Origin: Xanthobacteraceae bacterium
Lineage (GTDB): Bacteria; Pseudomonadota; Alphaproteobacteria; Rhizobiales; Xanthobacteraceae
Reading direction: 5' to 3'
Assembly (NCBI GenBank): GCA_029266425.1
Contig: JAQSWY010000016.1
Span: 42,452-106,451 of the forward strand
DNA: 64,000 nucleotides
Part shown: one piece after another, positions 56,383 through 64,000 of the stretch
Position numbering within the stretch: the first letter of the stretch is position 1
Layout of the letters: each line of letters starts with the position of its first letter
Translations under genes and position numbers: made by a program
Notes under the pieces: generated by a model
What the model was told of the DNA's origin: nothing
Seen by the model: only the letters and a program-made list of their open reading frames with translations
Databases searched by the model: none

Positions 56383-58512
56383 TCACCTCACTATGAATTC
56401 GATGCGCCGGCCATCCGGCGATCCCACCGTACCCGTGGTCGGCATCCCGATGCTCTCGCCATAACCGGTGGCGACCAGCCGGCCCGCCGATATACCGGCA
56501 TTGGCGAAATAGTCGGCGACCGATTGCGCCCGCTGCGCGGCAAGCTCGTCATTGCCGGCGCCATCGCCCTGGGCGCCGCTGTGGCCGGCAATCTCGATCG
56601 TCGCTTCCGGGCACCCTGAGGCGACGGCGGCGAGATGGTCAAGCAGGCCGCGGCTGGTCGGATCGAGCGCCGCGCTGCCTTTTTCGAAGGCGATGGAGCC
56701 GCGGCTCAGGAGATCGGTCAGCGCCTTCTGGCAACTCGCCTTGTCCATCGGTGGCGGAGGCGGTGCGATCTCGAGCGTCACCTCGGCCGAGAAGCCGGCC
56801 GGCAAGTCGGCGGTAAGAGCGGCGCGGATCGAATCGACCGCGGCCGGATAGAGCGCAGTGCCGGAAAAACGGAGCTTCTGGTCGTCGAGCCGCGCCTCGC
56901 CGCCGTCCAGCCGCGCCAACTCGCGCAAGGCCGCCGCCGCGGCGCGGGCAAAGCCCTCCGGCGCGCCGAGCGCAATCGCCGAGACATCGTTCACCGGAGC
57001 GCCGAGGAGCTGGAGGCGGGCCAGCTTGAGCAAGGCATCATGGTCCTTGCCCTCCGGATAAAAGCCGGAGACGGTGAGCCCCTGCCCGTCCTTGCGCAGG
57101 CCGAACACATAGGGCTTCACTACCGGCGGGCGCACGTCGGACTTCTCCAGCGCGAAGCCGCCAGGCAACGGCGCGGCCAGCGCCGTGCTCACCGCGCCAA
57201 AGGCTGCCGAATCCTGCGCCTCACCACTGATGGAGAGCCTGGCCCCGGTGCCGCGCACCTCGCCGGTCCGCAGCTTGGCGAGCTGGTTGACCCCGAATAC
57301 CGTCGCCGCCACCCAGGACTCGGCAGACGGCCCGCCCGAGGCGATGCGCATCTCGTCGCTCACCGGGACGCCCGGAAAAGCCGCGCGCACCGAGTCGCCG
57401 ACGAGGCGCTTGGCGTCCTCGGAAGGCGCGAAGCCGACCACGCGCAGACCATTGGCGCTGCGCAGCACACCCCAAGTGAAGGGCGAGACGGCCGGCGGCT
57501 CGACGGCGAAGCGCGTGACCGTGTAACCCTCGGGGACCGAGCGCCGCGCCGCCGCCAGTGCGTCATAGGCGGCGAAATCGGGCGCGCGCCCTTCGATGGC
57601 GATCGTGGTGTCGGAAAGCGTCACCTTGCCGCCCGGCAGGCGGCCGAGCTGCTGGAGCGCGAATGCCGCCGCCTTCAGCCAGCCATCGGTCGGCGGCGCG
57701 CCATCGGCGAGGCGAAGCTGGTCGGAGATGGCGGCGCCCGGCACCGCCCCGCGCACCGCGTCGAGCAGCGAGCGCCGGGCATCGCCGAGCGGGATATAGC
57801 CCGAAAGCTGCACGCCATCGGTGTCGCGCTGCGCCGACCAGAGGAAGGGCGAGACCGCGGGCGGCAAGACGGCGAAGCGCGCCAGCTTGAAATCCGTCGG
57901 CAGATCGGTGCGGACCGTGACTTCAAGAGCGTCGTAGGTGGCGAAGTCGGGTGCGCGTCCTTCGATCGAGAAGGCGTCGTCAGAAATGGTGACGCGGCCG
58001 GACGGCATCTTGGCGAGCTGGGCGATGCCGAAGGCGACGACGCCGGGGAAATCGCCGGCCGGCACGCCGCGCGCCCGCACCAGGCCTTCGATGCCGCTCA
58101 CCTGGATCCCCGGCATCAGGGTTCGCCCCGCCTCCTGGATGCGCATACGCGCATAGCGCGACGGCACATAACCCTCGAGCCTGAGATTCGAGCCGTCACG
58201 AATCGCGGAGAGCGTAAAGGGCCGGCGCTCCGGCAGCAGCGTGGTGCGATCCTCGACGATGCGCACGCCGGACATGCGGGCAAGCTCGGCGCGCACCTTC
58301 AGCCGCGCGTCCTCCGAGAGCGCCTCGCCCTGGAGCAGCGCGTCGCGGCCGTCGAAGCTGGCGCGCGCCCAGGATTCCCCGATCTCGTTCATCAGGTTCT
58401 CGGCGCGCTCGGCAAGGTCGCGTTCCACCGGAGCGCGCGAGAAGAACACGGCCGCGGCGATGAGGAGGGCAAGCGGTGGCAGCCCTTTCCACCATGTGCG
58501 CCAGCGACACAT
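56383..58512 (-). CDS. OmpA-family protein with four internal repeat modules
   Basis: A 709-residue inner-membrane-anchored protein. One N-terminal helix (residues ~10-24, LPPLALLIAAAVFF), a ~70-residue linker, then four modules of about 122 residues each (roughly 94-215, 216-338, 339-460 and 461-583) sharing the pattern PPAVSPFxWxxxR, GYxPxxxxR, QLxxLxxGxVTLSD and IEGxAPDFAAYDAL. A Pro-rich stretch leads to a C-terminal OmpA peptidoglycan-binding domain (IAFEKGSAALDPTSRGLL, IEIAGHSGAQGDGAGNDELA, RAQSVADYFANAGI, RLVATGYGE). The repeats look BON-like. ATG at 58512 has GGAG upstream. Two tiny ORFs follow in the operon. Confidence 0.82.
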   Translation of the reverse strand: MCRWRTWWKGLPPLALLIAAAVFFSRAPVERDLAERAENLMNEIGESWARASFDGRDALLQGEALSEDARLKVRAELARMSGVRIVEDRTTLLPERRPFTLSAIRDGSNLRLEGYVPSRYARMRIQEAGRTLMPGIQVSGIEGLVRARGVPAGDFPGVVAFGIAQLAKMPSGRVTISDDAFSIEGRAPDFATYDALEVTVRTDLPTDFKLARFAVLPPAVSPFLWSAQRDTDGVQLSGYIPLGDARRSLLDAVRGAVPGAAISDQLRLADGAPPTDGWLKAAAFALQQLGRLPGGKVTLSDTTIAIEGRAPDFAAYDALAAARRSVPEGYTVTRFAVEPPAVSPFTWGVLRSANGLRVVGFAPSEDAKRLVGDSVRAAFPGVPVSDEMRIASGGPSAESWVAATVFGVNQLAKLRTGEVRGTGARLSISGEAQDSAAFGAVSTALAAPLPGGFALEKSDVRPPVVKPYVFGLRKDGQGLTVSGFYPEGKDHDALLKLARLQLLGAPVNDVSAIALGAPEGFARAAAAALRELARLDGGEARLDDQKLRFSGTALYPAAVDSIRAALTADLPAGFSAEVTLEIAPPPPPMDKASCQKALTDLLSRGSIAFEKGSAALDPTSRGLLDHLAAVASGCPEATIEIAGHSGAQGDGAGNDELAAQRAQSVADYFANAGISAGRLVATGYGESIGMPTTGTVGSPDGRRIEFIVR

Positions 58513-58642
58513 GTGCTCCGTCTCCCCTGAGATCTTCCCTGCGCGCCACCCCCGGCGCGGCGGGAGTTCACCATAGTTCGTGCGCATCAGGAAGCGAGCA
58601 TGTCCGCGGCGAAGCCGCTCACCTCGTAGCCCACCAGGCCGC

Positions 58643-59902
58643 TCAAGCCCATTCGCCCTTGCGCATCACCGGCTCGGCCTCGCCGGACGGGGTAATTCCG
58701 TCCACATCGACCTCGCCGGAGCCTATCATCCAGTCGATATGGATGAGGCTTGCATTGGCACCCTTCTCGGCGAGTTGATCGGGCGTCAGCGAGGCGCCGT
58801 CGATGAAGCACTTGCTGTAGGACTGGCCCAGGGCGATGTGGCTCGCGGCGTTCTCGTCATAAAGCGTGTTGAAGAACAGCAGCCCGCTCCTGGAGATCGG
58901 CGAGGAATGCGGCACCAGCGCCACTTCGCCGAGCCGGCGCGAGCCCTCGTCGGTCTCCAGCACCTTCTCCAGCACGCTCTGCCCGGTGCGCGCCTGCGCC
59001 TCGACGATGCGGCCGTCCTCGAACTTTACCGCGATATCCTCGATCAGCGTGCCCTGGTAGGAAAGCGGCTTGGTGCTGGCGACATGCCCCTCCACCCGCA
59101 GCCGGTGCGGCGTGGTGAACACCTCTTCGGTCGGGATGTTGGCGTTGCAGACCACGCCATTCTTGGCCGTGGAGGCGCCGCCGGCCCATTCGTGGTCATC
59201 GGCGAGCCCGACCGTCAGATCAGTGCCCGGCGCACGGAAGCGCAGCGATGCATAGCGCCGTGCATTGAGCTGCGTGGTGCGGGCATGGAGCTCGGCATTG
59301 TGCGTGCGCCACGCCTCCACCGGATCCGGCGTGTCGATGCGGGAGGCGGCGAATATGGCGTGCCAGAGCTTGGCGACCGCAATGTCCTCGGGGTCGTCCG
59401 GGAACATCGCCTTGGCCCAGGCGGGCGAGGCGAAGGAAACGATGGTCCAGTTGATGTCGAAGCCCGCGATCAGTGACAGCGCCGGCATATAGGCCTTCGA
59501 GCGCGCCCGATTGGCGCGCGAGACCTTGTCGGGATCCTCATGGGCGAGCAGCGAGGGATTCTCGCCGGATATCGCAAGCCGTGCCGCGCCGGAACGGAAC
59601 GCCGCCGCCATGCCGTCATAGAGCCAGCCGCTGGCGATATCGAAGCTCTGATCCGGCGCGTGGTGGAAGCGCGCCAGCGTCGCCTCCTCGTCGGAGAACA
59701 GCGTGGTCACGAGCGACGCGCCGGCCTTGTAGGCATGGTCGGTGATGCGTCGCACCAGCGGCAGTGCATCGATGGACGCGGTCATCACCAGTTCCTGCCC
59801 GGGCTTCAGCCCGAGGCCGACCTTGACCGCGACCTCGCCGAGCCGATCGAGCCGCGCCTCGTGCGAGAGGGTGTCGACGAGCCCACCGGCATGTTTCGTC
59901 AT
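58643..59902 (-). CDS. M29-family aminopeptidase
   Basis: Cytosolic metal-dependent aminopeptidase of 419 residues (PepS/AmpS/AmpT family). Conserved segments: GLKPGQELVMTASIDALPLVR, FRAPGTDLTVGLADDHEW, ANIPTEEVFTTPHRLRVEGHVAS (NIPTEEVFTTPHRLRVEG, with Glu ligands), LGEVALVPHSSPISRSGLLFFNTLYDENAASHIALGQSYS (FFNTLYDENAASHIALG, with Asp/Glu/His) and IHIDWMIGSGEVDVDG. The ATG at 59902 has GGAG nine bases upstream; the extension to 59992 is not homologous. Family call firm, substrate unknown. Confidence 0.92.
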   Translation of the reverse strand: MTKHAGGLVDTLSHEARLDRLGEVAVKVGLGLKPGQELVMTASIDALPLVRRITDHAYKAGASLVTTLFSDEEATLARFHHAPDQSFDIASGWLYDGMAAAFRSGAARLAISGENPSLLAHEDPDKVSRANRARSKAYMPALSLIAGFDINWTIVSFASPAWAKAMFPDDPEDIAVAKLWHAIFAASRIDTPDPVEAWRTHNAELHARTTQLNARRYASLRFRAPGTDLTVGLADDHEWAGGASTAKNGVVCNANIPTEEVFTTPHRLRVEGHVASTKPLSYQGTLIEDIAVKFEDGRIVEAQARTGQSVLEKVLETDEGSRRLGEVALVPHSSPISRSGLLFFNTLYDENAASHIALGQSYSKCFIDGASLTPDQLAEKGANASLIHIDWMIGSGEVDVDGITPSGEAEPVMRKGEWA

Positions 59903-60134
59903 CAGGTTCTCCAATCCCCGGGGCGTGGCGCCCTTCTTGCCCGATAGTCGCTTCGCATGTTTCGGCACCGTGCTCCAGAGCCGTCCCCACACATTGGAGC
60001 GCCCTCGCGTTAGGAACTCTCTCCAAGCCGTTGAATCCAGAACGCTATCGTGTTGCCGGACGTTTCCTTCGCAGTCGATTGCGTACTAAGGGAACAAGAG
60101 ACTGGGGCAGGATCAAGGGTGCAGCCGCGAAAAA

Positions 60135-60194
60135 GCCGGCGAAACGACGCCGGCCTTGCGCAGAAATGAAGATGGGCGGCCCATTGGGCCGCCC
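60135..60194. terminator. Two hairpins between the small secreted gene and the aminopeptidase gene
   Basis: GCCGGCG (60135-60141) pairs with CGCCGGC (60148-60154), and GGGCGGCCC (60174-60182) pairs with GGGCCGCCC (60186-60194) around ATT. The second lies 27 bases after the stop of the 60222-60539 gene, in the right place to end its transcription, though the following T-run is weak. Confidence 0.55.
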
Positions 60195-60221
60195 TCCTCC
60201 TTGGTTCGGGCTGAAACCGCC

Positions 60222-60539
60222 TTATTTGGCGCGCTCGTTGGCCCGTTCCTGATTGATGATGTTCTGGTCGCCCGGCTGCTTCCACATCAGGAAGTCACGA
60301 GCCGTATCCTGGCTCGGAACCGTCGCCTCGTGGTCATATATCGGACCCGGACCCGGGTCGACATACACATTGCGGCCCTCATAGATCGGGCCCCCCGGCG
60401 TAACCACGGTCACGCCCGGCCCGCCATAGCTATAGCCATCCCGATAGGGATCGACCGCATAATATTGAGCGTTCGCGGTGACGATACCGCCAGCCGACAG
60501 AATTCCCAGAGTCGCCGCAGCAAGAACGATCTTGCGCAT
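60222..60539 (-). CDS. Small secreted protein rich in Tyr, Gly and Pro, function unknown
   Basis: A 105-residue protein with a signal peptide (IVLAAATLGILSAGGIVTANA) and a mature part with PYRDGYSYGGPGVTVVTPGGP and YDHEATVPSQDTARDFLM; the Gly/Pro/Tyr composition suggests an extracellular or cell-surface polypeptide. The ATG at 60539 has GGAG seven bases upstream. A GGAAC-N17-AGTT promoter-like site lies upstream, and two hairpins follow the stop. No family recognised. Confidence 0.75.
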   Translation of the reverse strand: MRKIVLAAATLGILSAGGIVTANAQYYAVDPYRDGYSYGGPGVTVVTPGGPIYEGRNVYVDPGPGPIYDHEATVPSQDTARDFLMWKQPGDQNIINQERANERAK

Positions 60540-60610
60540 GGTTATTCTCCATCCTCTTTGGAAATCTTCACACGATGCGCCCACCCGAGGTGCGGCACAT
60601 TCGCGGCAAC

Positions 60611-60636
60611 AACTCGCGATGGAGACCAATTGTTCC
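60611..60636 (-). promoter_or_regulatory. Possible EcfG-type promoter of the small secreted gene
   Basis: Minus strand GGAAC (60636-60632), 17 bases, AGTT (60614-60611), against GGAAC-N16/17-CGTT. The -10 is 72 bases before the ATG at 60539, rather far. Weakest of the four such sites. Confidence 0.3.
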
Positions 60637-60816
60637 GACGATGGGGCGGAAGGTCGTGGGAAAACATGGCAAACATCTGCTGAGCTGGCCGGCGATGCCA
60701 TGAGTTCGACCGCCCATCGCCTCACGCAAGCGTCTATGTCCACCGACTTCGGAAGCGCCCGGTAGAACGCGGTGGATCGATCGGTATGCTGGAAAGGAGG
60801 AGAACATTAGGAGAAC

Positions 60817-63405
60817 ATGAGCGTGACGCAATTCAGTCTCGACCAAGCGCCCGCCCCGGCTGCAAGTCCAGAAAATGCCGGCGTTTCATTCATTTTCGAG
60901 CCGATTGCCCCGGACGTGTTGAGCTTCGCCTGGCAGGGCACGGTCGTCGCCACGATCAGCCCGCCGGCCGCGGAGGTCGCACTGCTTGATGATGCCGACG
61001 GACGTTTCGCCGTCGACGGCCTGAACATCGTCGTCGCCGATGGCGCGAAGCTCGACTGCCGCGATGCAGCCGCGCACGACGTCGTAGCCTCGGTCGATGG
61101 CAGTCCGCAGACCATCTCCGTTACCATCCTTCCGCCTTGGATGGCCGCTGGCACCGGCTTGTTCGTCCCGCAGTATGTCACTCCGGCAGCGACCTCCACC
61201 ACAAGGTCGGTCGCCAGCCGGGTGCCCGTGTGGATCGCCGGACACGGCGCGCGCAAACTACGGCTATTCTTTCCAAACTTCGCCGTGTGGAATGATGGTC
61301 GCGCCGCTCCGGAGGTCGCCGGCGCGTCGGACCTCACCATTGACGGCGCCGCCGTGCTGGTCGGCAGCACCTATCATGCCGTGAGCTTCAACGGCGCCCC
61401 CTCGGTGGTCATATCCGCGGGCACCGCAGGCGTCTGGGGCGAAGTTGCGGTCAAGGTGCGTCCTCGCAGCAAGATCTGGGCGATCACCCTCTGCACGGTG
61501 GCGCAGGGTGCGACGCGGCCCGGAACCTATCGACCCGACCAGCTCGGCAGCGACTACGGCGGCGCCTACAGTGCCGCGCCGAACCTGAACTACCTTAACG
61601 GCGCTGCCGTCCTCCCATCCGGCGGTGTGACTGGCGCAACGGGCCAGTTCCTCTATTGCTATGGTCCCGCCACCATCATCGAGCACGGCAAGTGGGATGG
61701 CCGCGAGGCATTCTGCCTTGTCGGCGACAGCATCGGGGTCGATGGCTGGCCGGTCTATCTCATCCGCGAGAGCGACCGCTCGGCCGGCATGGGATTGATC
61801 AATCTCGCCGTGCCCGGCATCGGTTCCTGGAACACCATTTCGCTCGACCCGGTGGGTGCGTCTACCTATTGGCGCCATCAGATGGTGCGCTCGGCGCCGA
61901 ACCGACCGCACACCCGCGTGCTCTCGCAAGTGGGCGTCAACGACAAGCACCCGAACCTCGCCACCTGGAGAGCGCGGGAGGATGCCTGGTGGGCATTTCT
62001 CAAGCAGCACGAAGGTTTCGGCCGCGATGTGCCGCTTGACCAGGGCACCTATACACCGCGAGCCCAAAGCGTCGGCAACTGGCGTTGGACCAACCAGGAG
62101 CAGATGACCTTCAACGAAACGTCAGATGGCCCCGGCCTCGATGTGTCTCGCTGGCAGATGGTCGATTACATCCGCACCGTACCGGCTCCGCTCGCGAGCA
62201 TATTGGACGTGACGCCGAGCTTCGTCGGACCCGAGCCGTATCAGGATCGATGGACCGTGGCGTTTGCCACCACCTTGCGAGCCGACGCGTCCATCGGCGC
62301 GACAATGGTCAAGCTCGATGCCCCGGTCCCTCTGCCACCCGGCGCTCCTTCCGTCTCCGTGGTATTCGAAGGCGGCGCCGCCAATTGGGAGCAGCGCAAT
62401 GCCTCATCGTCGGTCCCTGACGGCGCCGGCGGCTACGACGTGACGCTCACCTCGGCCCTGACCAAGGCTCATCTCGCGAGCACAAGCATGCATGTCATAG
62501 CCACCACCGACGGTACCCATCCGGTACGCCATCTCGCCATTGCCGCCGCGGCCGACCAGGTCGACGCTGTGAAGCGGGATCAGAACGGCATCTATGTGGC
62601 CGAGGTCGATACGCTCGCCTGGAAGACGTCACCGCTGCTCGACACACTGGATCCTGGCGGCGTCTACGCGCCCGGGATTGGCCGCATATCATCGCGCACT
62701 TTCGATCTGGTCGATGCTATGGAGGCTGCCGGCGAAGTGCCCCCCAATGCACGCATCCTCAATATGGATGCCGCCATGCGCAACCTGTTCGCGAAGGGCG
62801 TGCTTGATCGCTTCGACGCTTTGCATTTCCTGTTCGCGCAGGGCCCGCAATCGTCGTTGCTGAACTGGTGCGACCCGGCGCGGTTCAACCTCACAGTCAG
62901 CGGCGCACCGACATTCACGGTCGACGCCGGGTGGAACGGGGCGTCCGGTGGCCTGTTGTCGATCACGCCGAGCAATCCCGCGCTCGACCGCTATTCTCTC
63001 GACGACGCGTCCATCGTTATCATGCCGACGGTGAGCGGCACCGGCAACAATGTGGTGGAGGCGACCGGTGGTTCACCGCTGTCGGTGATCTTCCGGCACG
63101 GCGGCTCGCGCTTGTTCCGTATCAATGATTCATCGAACGCCGAGCTGATGGGTAGCGGCGGCACTGCGGGCCATTACAGCATGGAGCGCTCCGGCACGAA
63201 CAAGCGGGCGTACTACAACCTCGCTTTGGTGCGCGATGTCGTGCGATCCCCAGTCGGGCTGGCGAGCGTGCCGCTGCAGATCCGCACCCTCAATACTGTG
63301 GTGCCGAGTTTCTTCGCCGTGGGAGCTGCGTTGAACGACACGATCCGTGCGGACCTCAAGGCTACTGTCGACACCTATCTCGCCGCCATCGCCGCGGAGG
63401 CCTAG
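60817..63405 (+). CDS. Large modular SGNH/GDSL hydrolase, 862 residues
   Basis: Predicted esterase/deacetylase. The SGNH blocks are: Ser305 in AFCLVGDSIGVDGW (block I), NLAVPGIGSWNT (block II), Asn375 in SQVGVNDKH (block III) and Asp565-His568 in DGTHPVRHLA (block V). About 190 residues separate the Asn and Asp/His blocks, so the catalytic domain is interrupted by an inserted beta-rich region. Residues 1-290 are beta-rich with no signal peptide or Tat motif; the C-terminal ~200 residues (WCDPARFNLTVSGAPTFTVD onward) resemble a LamG/concanavalin-like carbohydrate or tail-fibre-like module. ATG at 60817 follows AGGAGAAC. It ends just before a tRNA-Arg gene, with a strong hairpin after the stop. 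Secretion route and substrate unknown. Confidence 0.7.
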   Translation: MSVTQFSLDQAPAPAASPENAGVSFIFEPIAPDVLSFAWQGTVVATISPPAAEVALLDDADGRFAVDGLNIVVADGAKLDCRDAAAHDVVASVDGSPQTISVTILPPWMAAGTGLFVPQYVTPAATSTTRSVASRVPVWIAGHGARKLRLFFPNFAVWNDGRAAPEVAGASDLTIDGAAVLVGSTYHAVSFNGAPSVVISAGTAGVWGEVAVKVRPRSKIWAITLCTVAQGATRPGTYRPDQLGSDYGGAYSAAPNLNYLNGAAVLPSGGVTGATGQFLYCYGPATIIEHGKWDGREAFCLVGDSIGVDGWPVYLIRESDRSAGMGLINLAVPGIGSWNTISLDPVGASTYWRHQMVRSAPNRPHTRVLSQVGVNDKHPNLATWRAREDAWWAFLKQHEGFGRDVPLDQGTYTPRAQSVGNWRWTNQEQMTFNETSDGPGLDVSRWQMVDYIRTVPAPLASILDVTPSFVGPEPYQDRWTVAFATTLRADASIGATMVKLDAPVPLPPGAPSVSVVFEGGAANWEQRNASSSVPDGAGGYDVTLTSALTKAHLASTSMHVIATTDGTHPVRHLAIAAAADQVDAVKRDQNGIYVAEVDTLAWKTSPLLDTLDPGGVYAPGIGRISSRTFDLVDAMEAAGEVPPNARILNMDAAMRNLFAKGVLDRFDALHFLFAQGPQSSLLNWCDPARFNLTVSGAPTFTVDAGWNGASGGLLSITPSNPALDRYSLDDASIVIMPTVSGTGNNVVEATGGSPLSVIFRHGGSRLFRINDSSNAELMGSGGTAGHYSMERSGTNKRAYYNLALVRDVVRSPVGLASVPLQIRTLNTVVPSFFAVGAALNDTIRADLKATVDTYLAAIAAEA

Positions 63406-63447
63406 ATTCTCCAGGTCTGAGATTCTCTGGGACTGATCGCAATCCGA

Positions 63448-63480
63448 GATAGCCGGCGCGCTTACGGCGCGCCGGCTATC
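63448..63480 (+). terminator. Strong hairpin after the SGNH hydrolase gene
   Basis: A perfect 14-bp stem: GATAGCCGGCGCGC (63448-63461) with GCGCGCCGGCTATC (63467-63480), loop TTACG. No long T-tract follows. It is 43 bases after the stop and separates the gene from the convergent tRNA. Confidence 0.65.
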
Positions 63481-63515
63481 TCCATGTTCCGGCAGAACCG
63501 CATCACCGGGACAAA

Positions 63516-63592
63516 TGGCGACCCCGCCTGGGCTCGAACCAGGGACCTGCCGCTTAGAAGGCGGCTGCTCTATCCAGCTGAGCTACGGGGCC
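63516..63592 (-). tRNA. tRNA-Arg (anticodon TCT)
   Basis: 77-base gene on the minus strand from G at 63592 to the encoded CCA at 63518-63516. The acceptor stem GGCCCCG pairs with CGGGGTC (one G-U), the anticodon loop is CTTCTAA within a GCCGC/GCGGC stem giving anticodon TCT, and the T-arm GGTTCGAGC is intact. Its 3' end points at the SGNH gene. Confidence 0.97.
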
Positions 63593-63642
63593 GTTGCAGC
63601 GCCGCACAGGCGAAGAATGCAGTGGCGTTCAGTGTTTCCGCG

Positions 63643-63948
63643 TCAGTGCGTCCACTGGCCGATGCGGCGGAAGCTGAAATTGTCCGAATAGGCGATCTTG
63701 CGCCGGGCCGCCTCCTGCGGCTCCTGGACCTGATAGGCGATGCCGTGGCGCTCGGCATAGGCGATGGCTTCTTCCTTAGTGTCGAAACCGAGCCGAAGCT
63801 GGCTCTTCATGTCGGCAGAGGAGGTATAGCCCATCAGCGGCTCGACCTGGCGGGCCTGCTCGGGCTCATAGTCGAGCACCCAGAGCTTGGTCTTGGCGGT
63901 TCCGGACTGCATCGCATTCCGGGTCGGCTTGTAGATGCGTGCAACCAT
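63643..63948 (-). CDS. NDUFS4-like electron-transport complex I subunit
   Basis: A 101-residue homologue of the mitochondrial accessory subunit NDUFS4 (ETC complex I subunit conserved region), part of alphaproteobacterial respiratory complex I. The segments MVARIYKPTRNAMQSGTAKT, WVLDYEPEQARQVEPLMGYTSS (WVLDYEPEQARQVEPLMGY), DMKSQLRLGFDTKEEAIAYAERHGIAYQV (LGFDTKEEAIAYAE) and FSFRRIGQWTH match the family. I choose the ATG at 63948, which has GAGGGG seven bases upstream; an ATG at 63969 would add seven residues. Confidence 0.92.
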   Translation of the reverse strand: MVARIYKPTRNAMQSGTAKTKLWVLDYEPEQARQVEPLMGYTSSADMKSQLRLGFDTKEEAIAYAERHGIAYQVQEPQEAARRKIAYSDNFSFRRIGQWTH

Positions 63949-64000
63949 CTGCCCCTCGCTCCCACTCATTCCCGGGCCCTCGCGGGCCTCCCGCGCGTTC

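Noticed and set aside
63406..64000. Integration site with duplicated tRNA-Arg tail
   Set aside because: I could not find a second copy of the tRNA 3' end near the SGNH gene, and there is no integrase.

Overview
The window is one continuous stretch of GC-rich (roughly two-thirds GC by eye) bacterial chromosome. Gene content and order point to an alphaproteobacterium of the order Hyphomicrobiales, with a Xanthobacteraceae-like feel; the family is inference. Supporting markers are the bamE / CBP3-type chaperone / DUF177 / plsX block, the glyA-nrdR-ribD-ribE-ribH-nusB-thiL operon, the LdtR regulator, the rsh to recO superoperon (pyrE, pdxJ, acpS, lepB, rnc, era, recO), a Mg-type HemB, a small NDUFS4-like complex I subunit and arginyl/leucyl-transferase (Bpt). 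Most of it is ordinary core chromosome; no CRISPR array, integrase, phage module or plasmid origin is visible.

Layout. 1-2.7 kb: envelope and lipid genes (plsX truncated by the window edge, DUF177, cytochrome bc1 chaperone) divergent from bamE. 2.7-9.2 kb: a tripartite tricarboxylate transporter tctCBA divergent from its two-component system tctDE, which is translationally coupled to an extra periplasmic binding protein. 9.2-13.7 kb: a proton-pumping pyrophosphatase, a D-amino-acid dehydrogenase-like oxidoreductase and an amino-acid binding protein without a permease. 13.8-19.4 kb: riboflavin/one-carbon/NusB/ThiL operon. 19.6-21.9 kb: ldtR, a small membrane protein and 3-hydroxyisobutyryl-CoA hydrolase. 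22.4-27.6 kb: hemB, an unusual LivH-like permease, threonine ammonia-lyase, RDD membrane protein and Bpt. 27.6-29.4 kb: an accessory patch with a metallo-beta-lactamase-fold hydrolase between insertion-sequence remnants, then a CBS protein. 29.5-33.7 kb: a complete CUT1-type sugar ABC importer, divergent from a Tat-exported PhoX phosphatase that has a Pho box. 36-48.5 kb: parC, a small secreted protein, the recO-to-pyrE operon, a transglutaminase-like protein, a CsbD-like stress protein, rsh and rpoZ. 48.7-56 kb: NYN nuclease, UDG, EpmA/EF-P, SmpB, DapA and a soluble lytic transglycosylase. 56.1-64 kb: an OmpA-type protein with four internal repeats and two tiny overlapping membrane ORFs, an M29 aminopeptidase, a small secreted protein, an 862-residue SGNH hydrolase, tRNA-Arg(TCT) and an NDUFS4-like subunit.

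The less ordinary signals are: (i) GGAAC-N16/17-NGTT promoters resembling those of the general-stress sigma factor EcfG in front of the CsbD, CBS and two small secreted genes (the CsbD one is a perfect consensus match); (ii) the TctDE operon with its own binding protein as a probable third sensor component; (iii) a LivH-type permease carrying an N-terminal lipoprotein-like domain with no ABC partners; (iv) the four-repeat OmpA protein with its two miniature downstream ORFs; (v) the orphan modular SGNH hydrolase beside a tRNA; and (vi) two families of dispersed intergenic palindromes. All functional calls come from reading the translations; no database search was possible.
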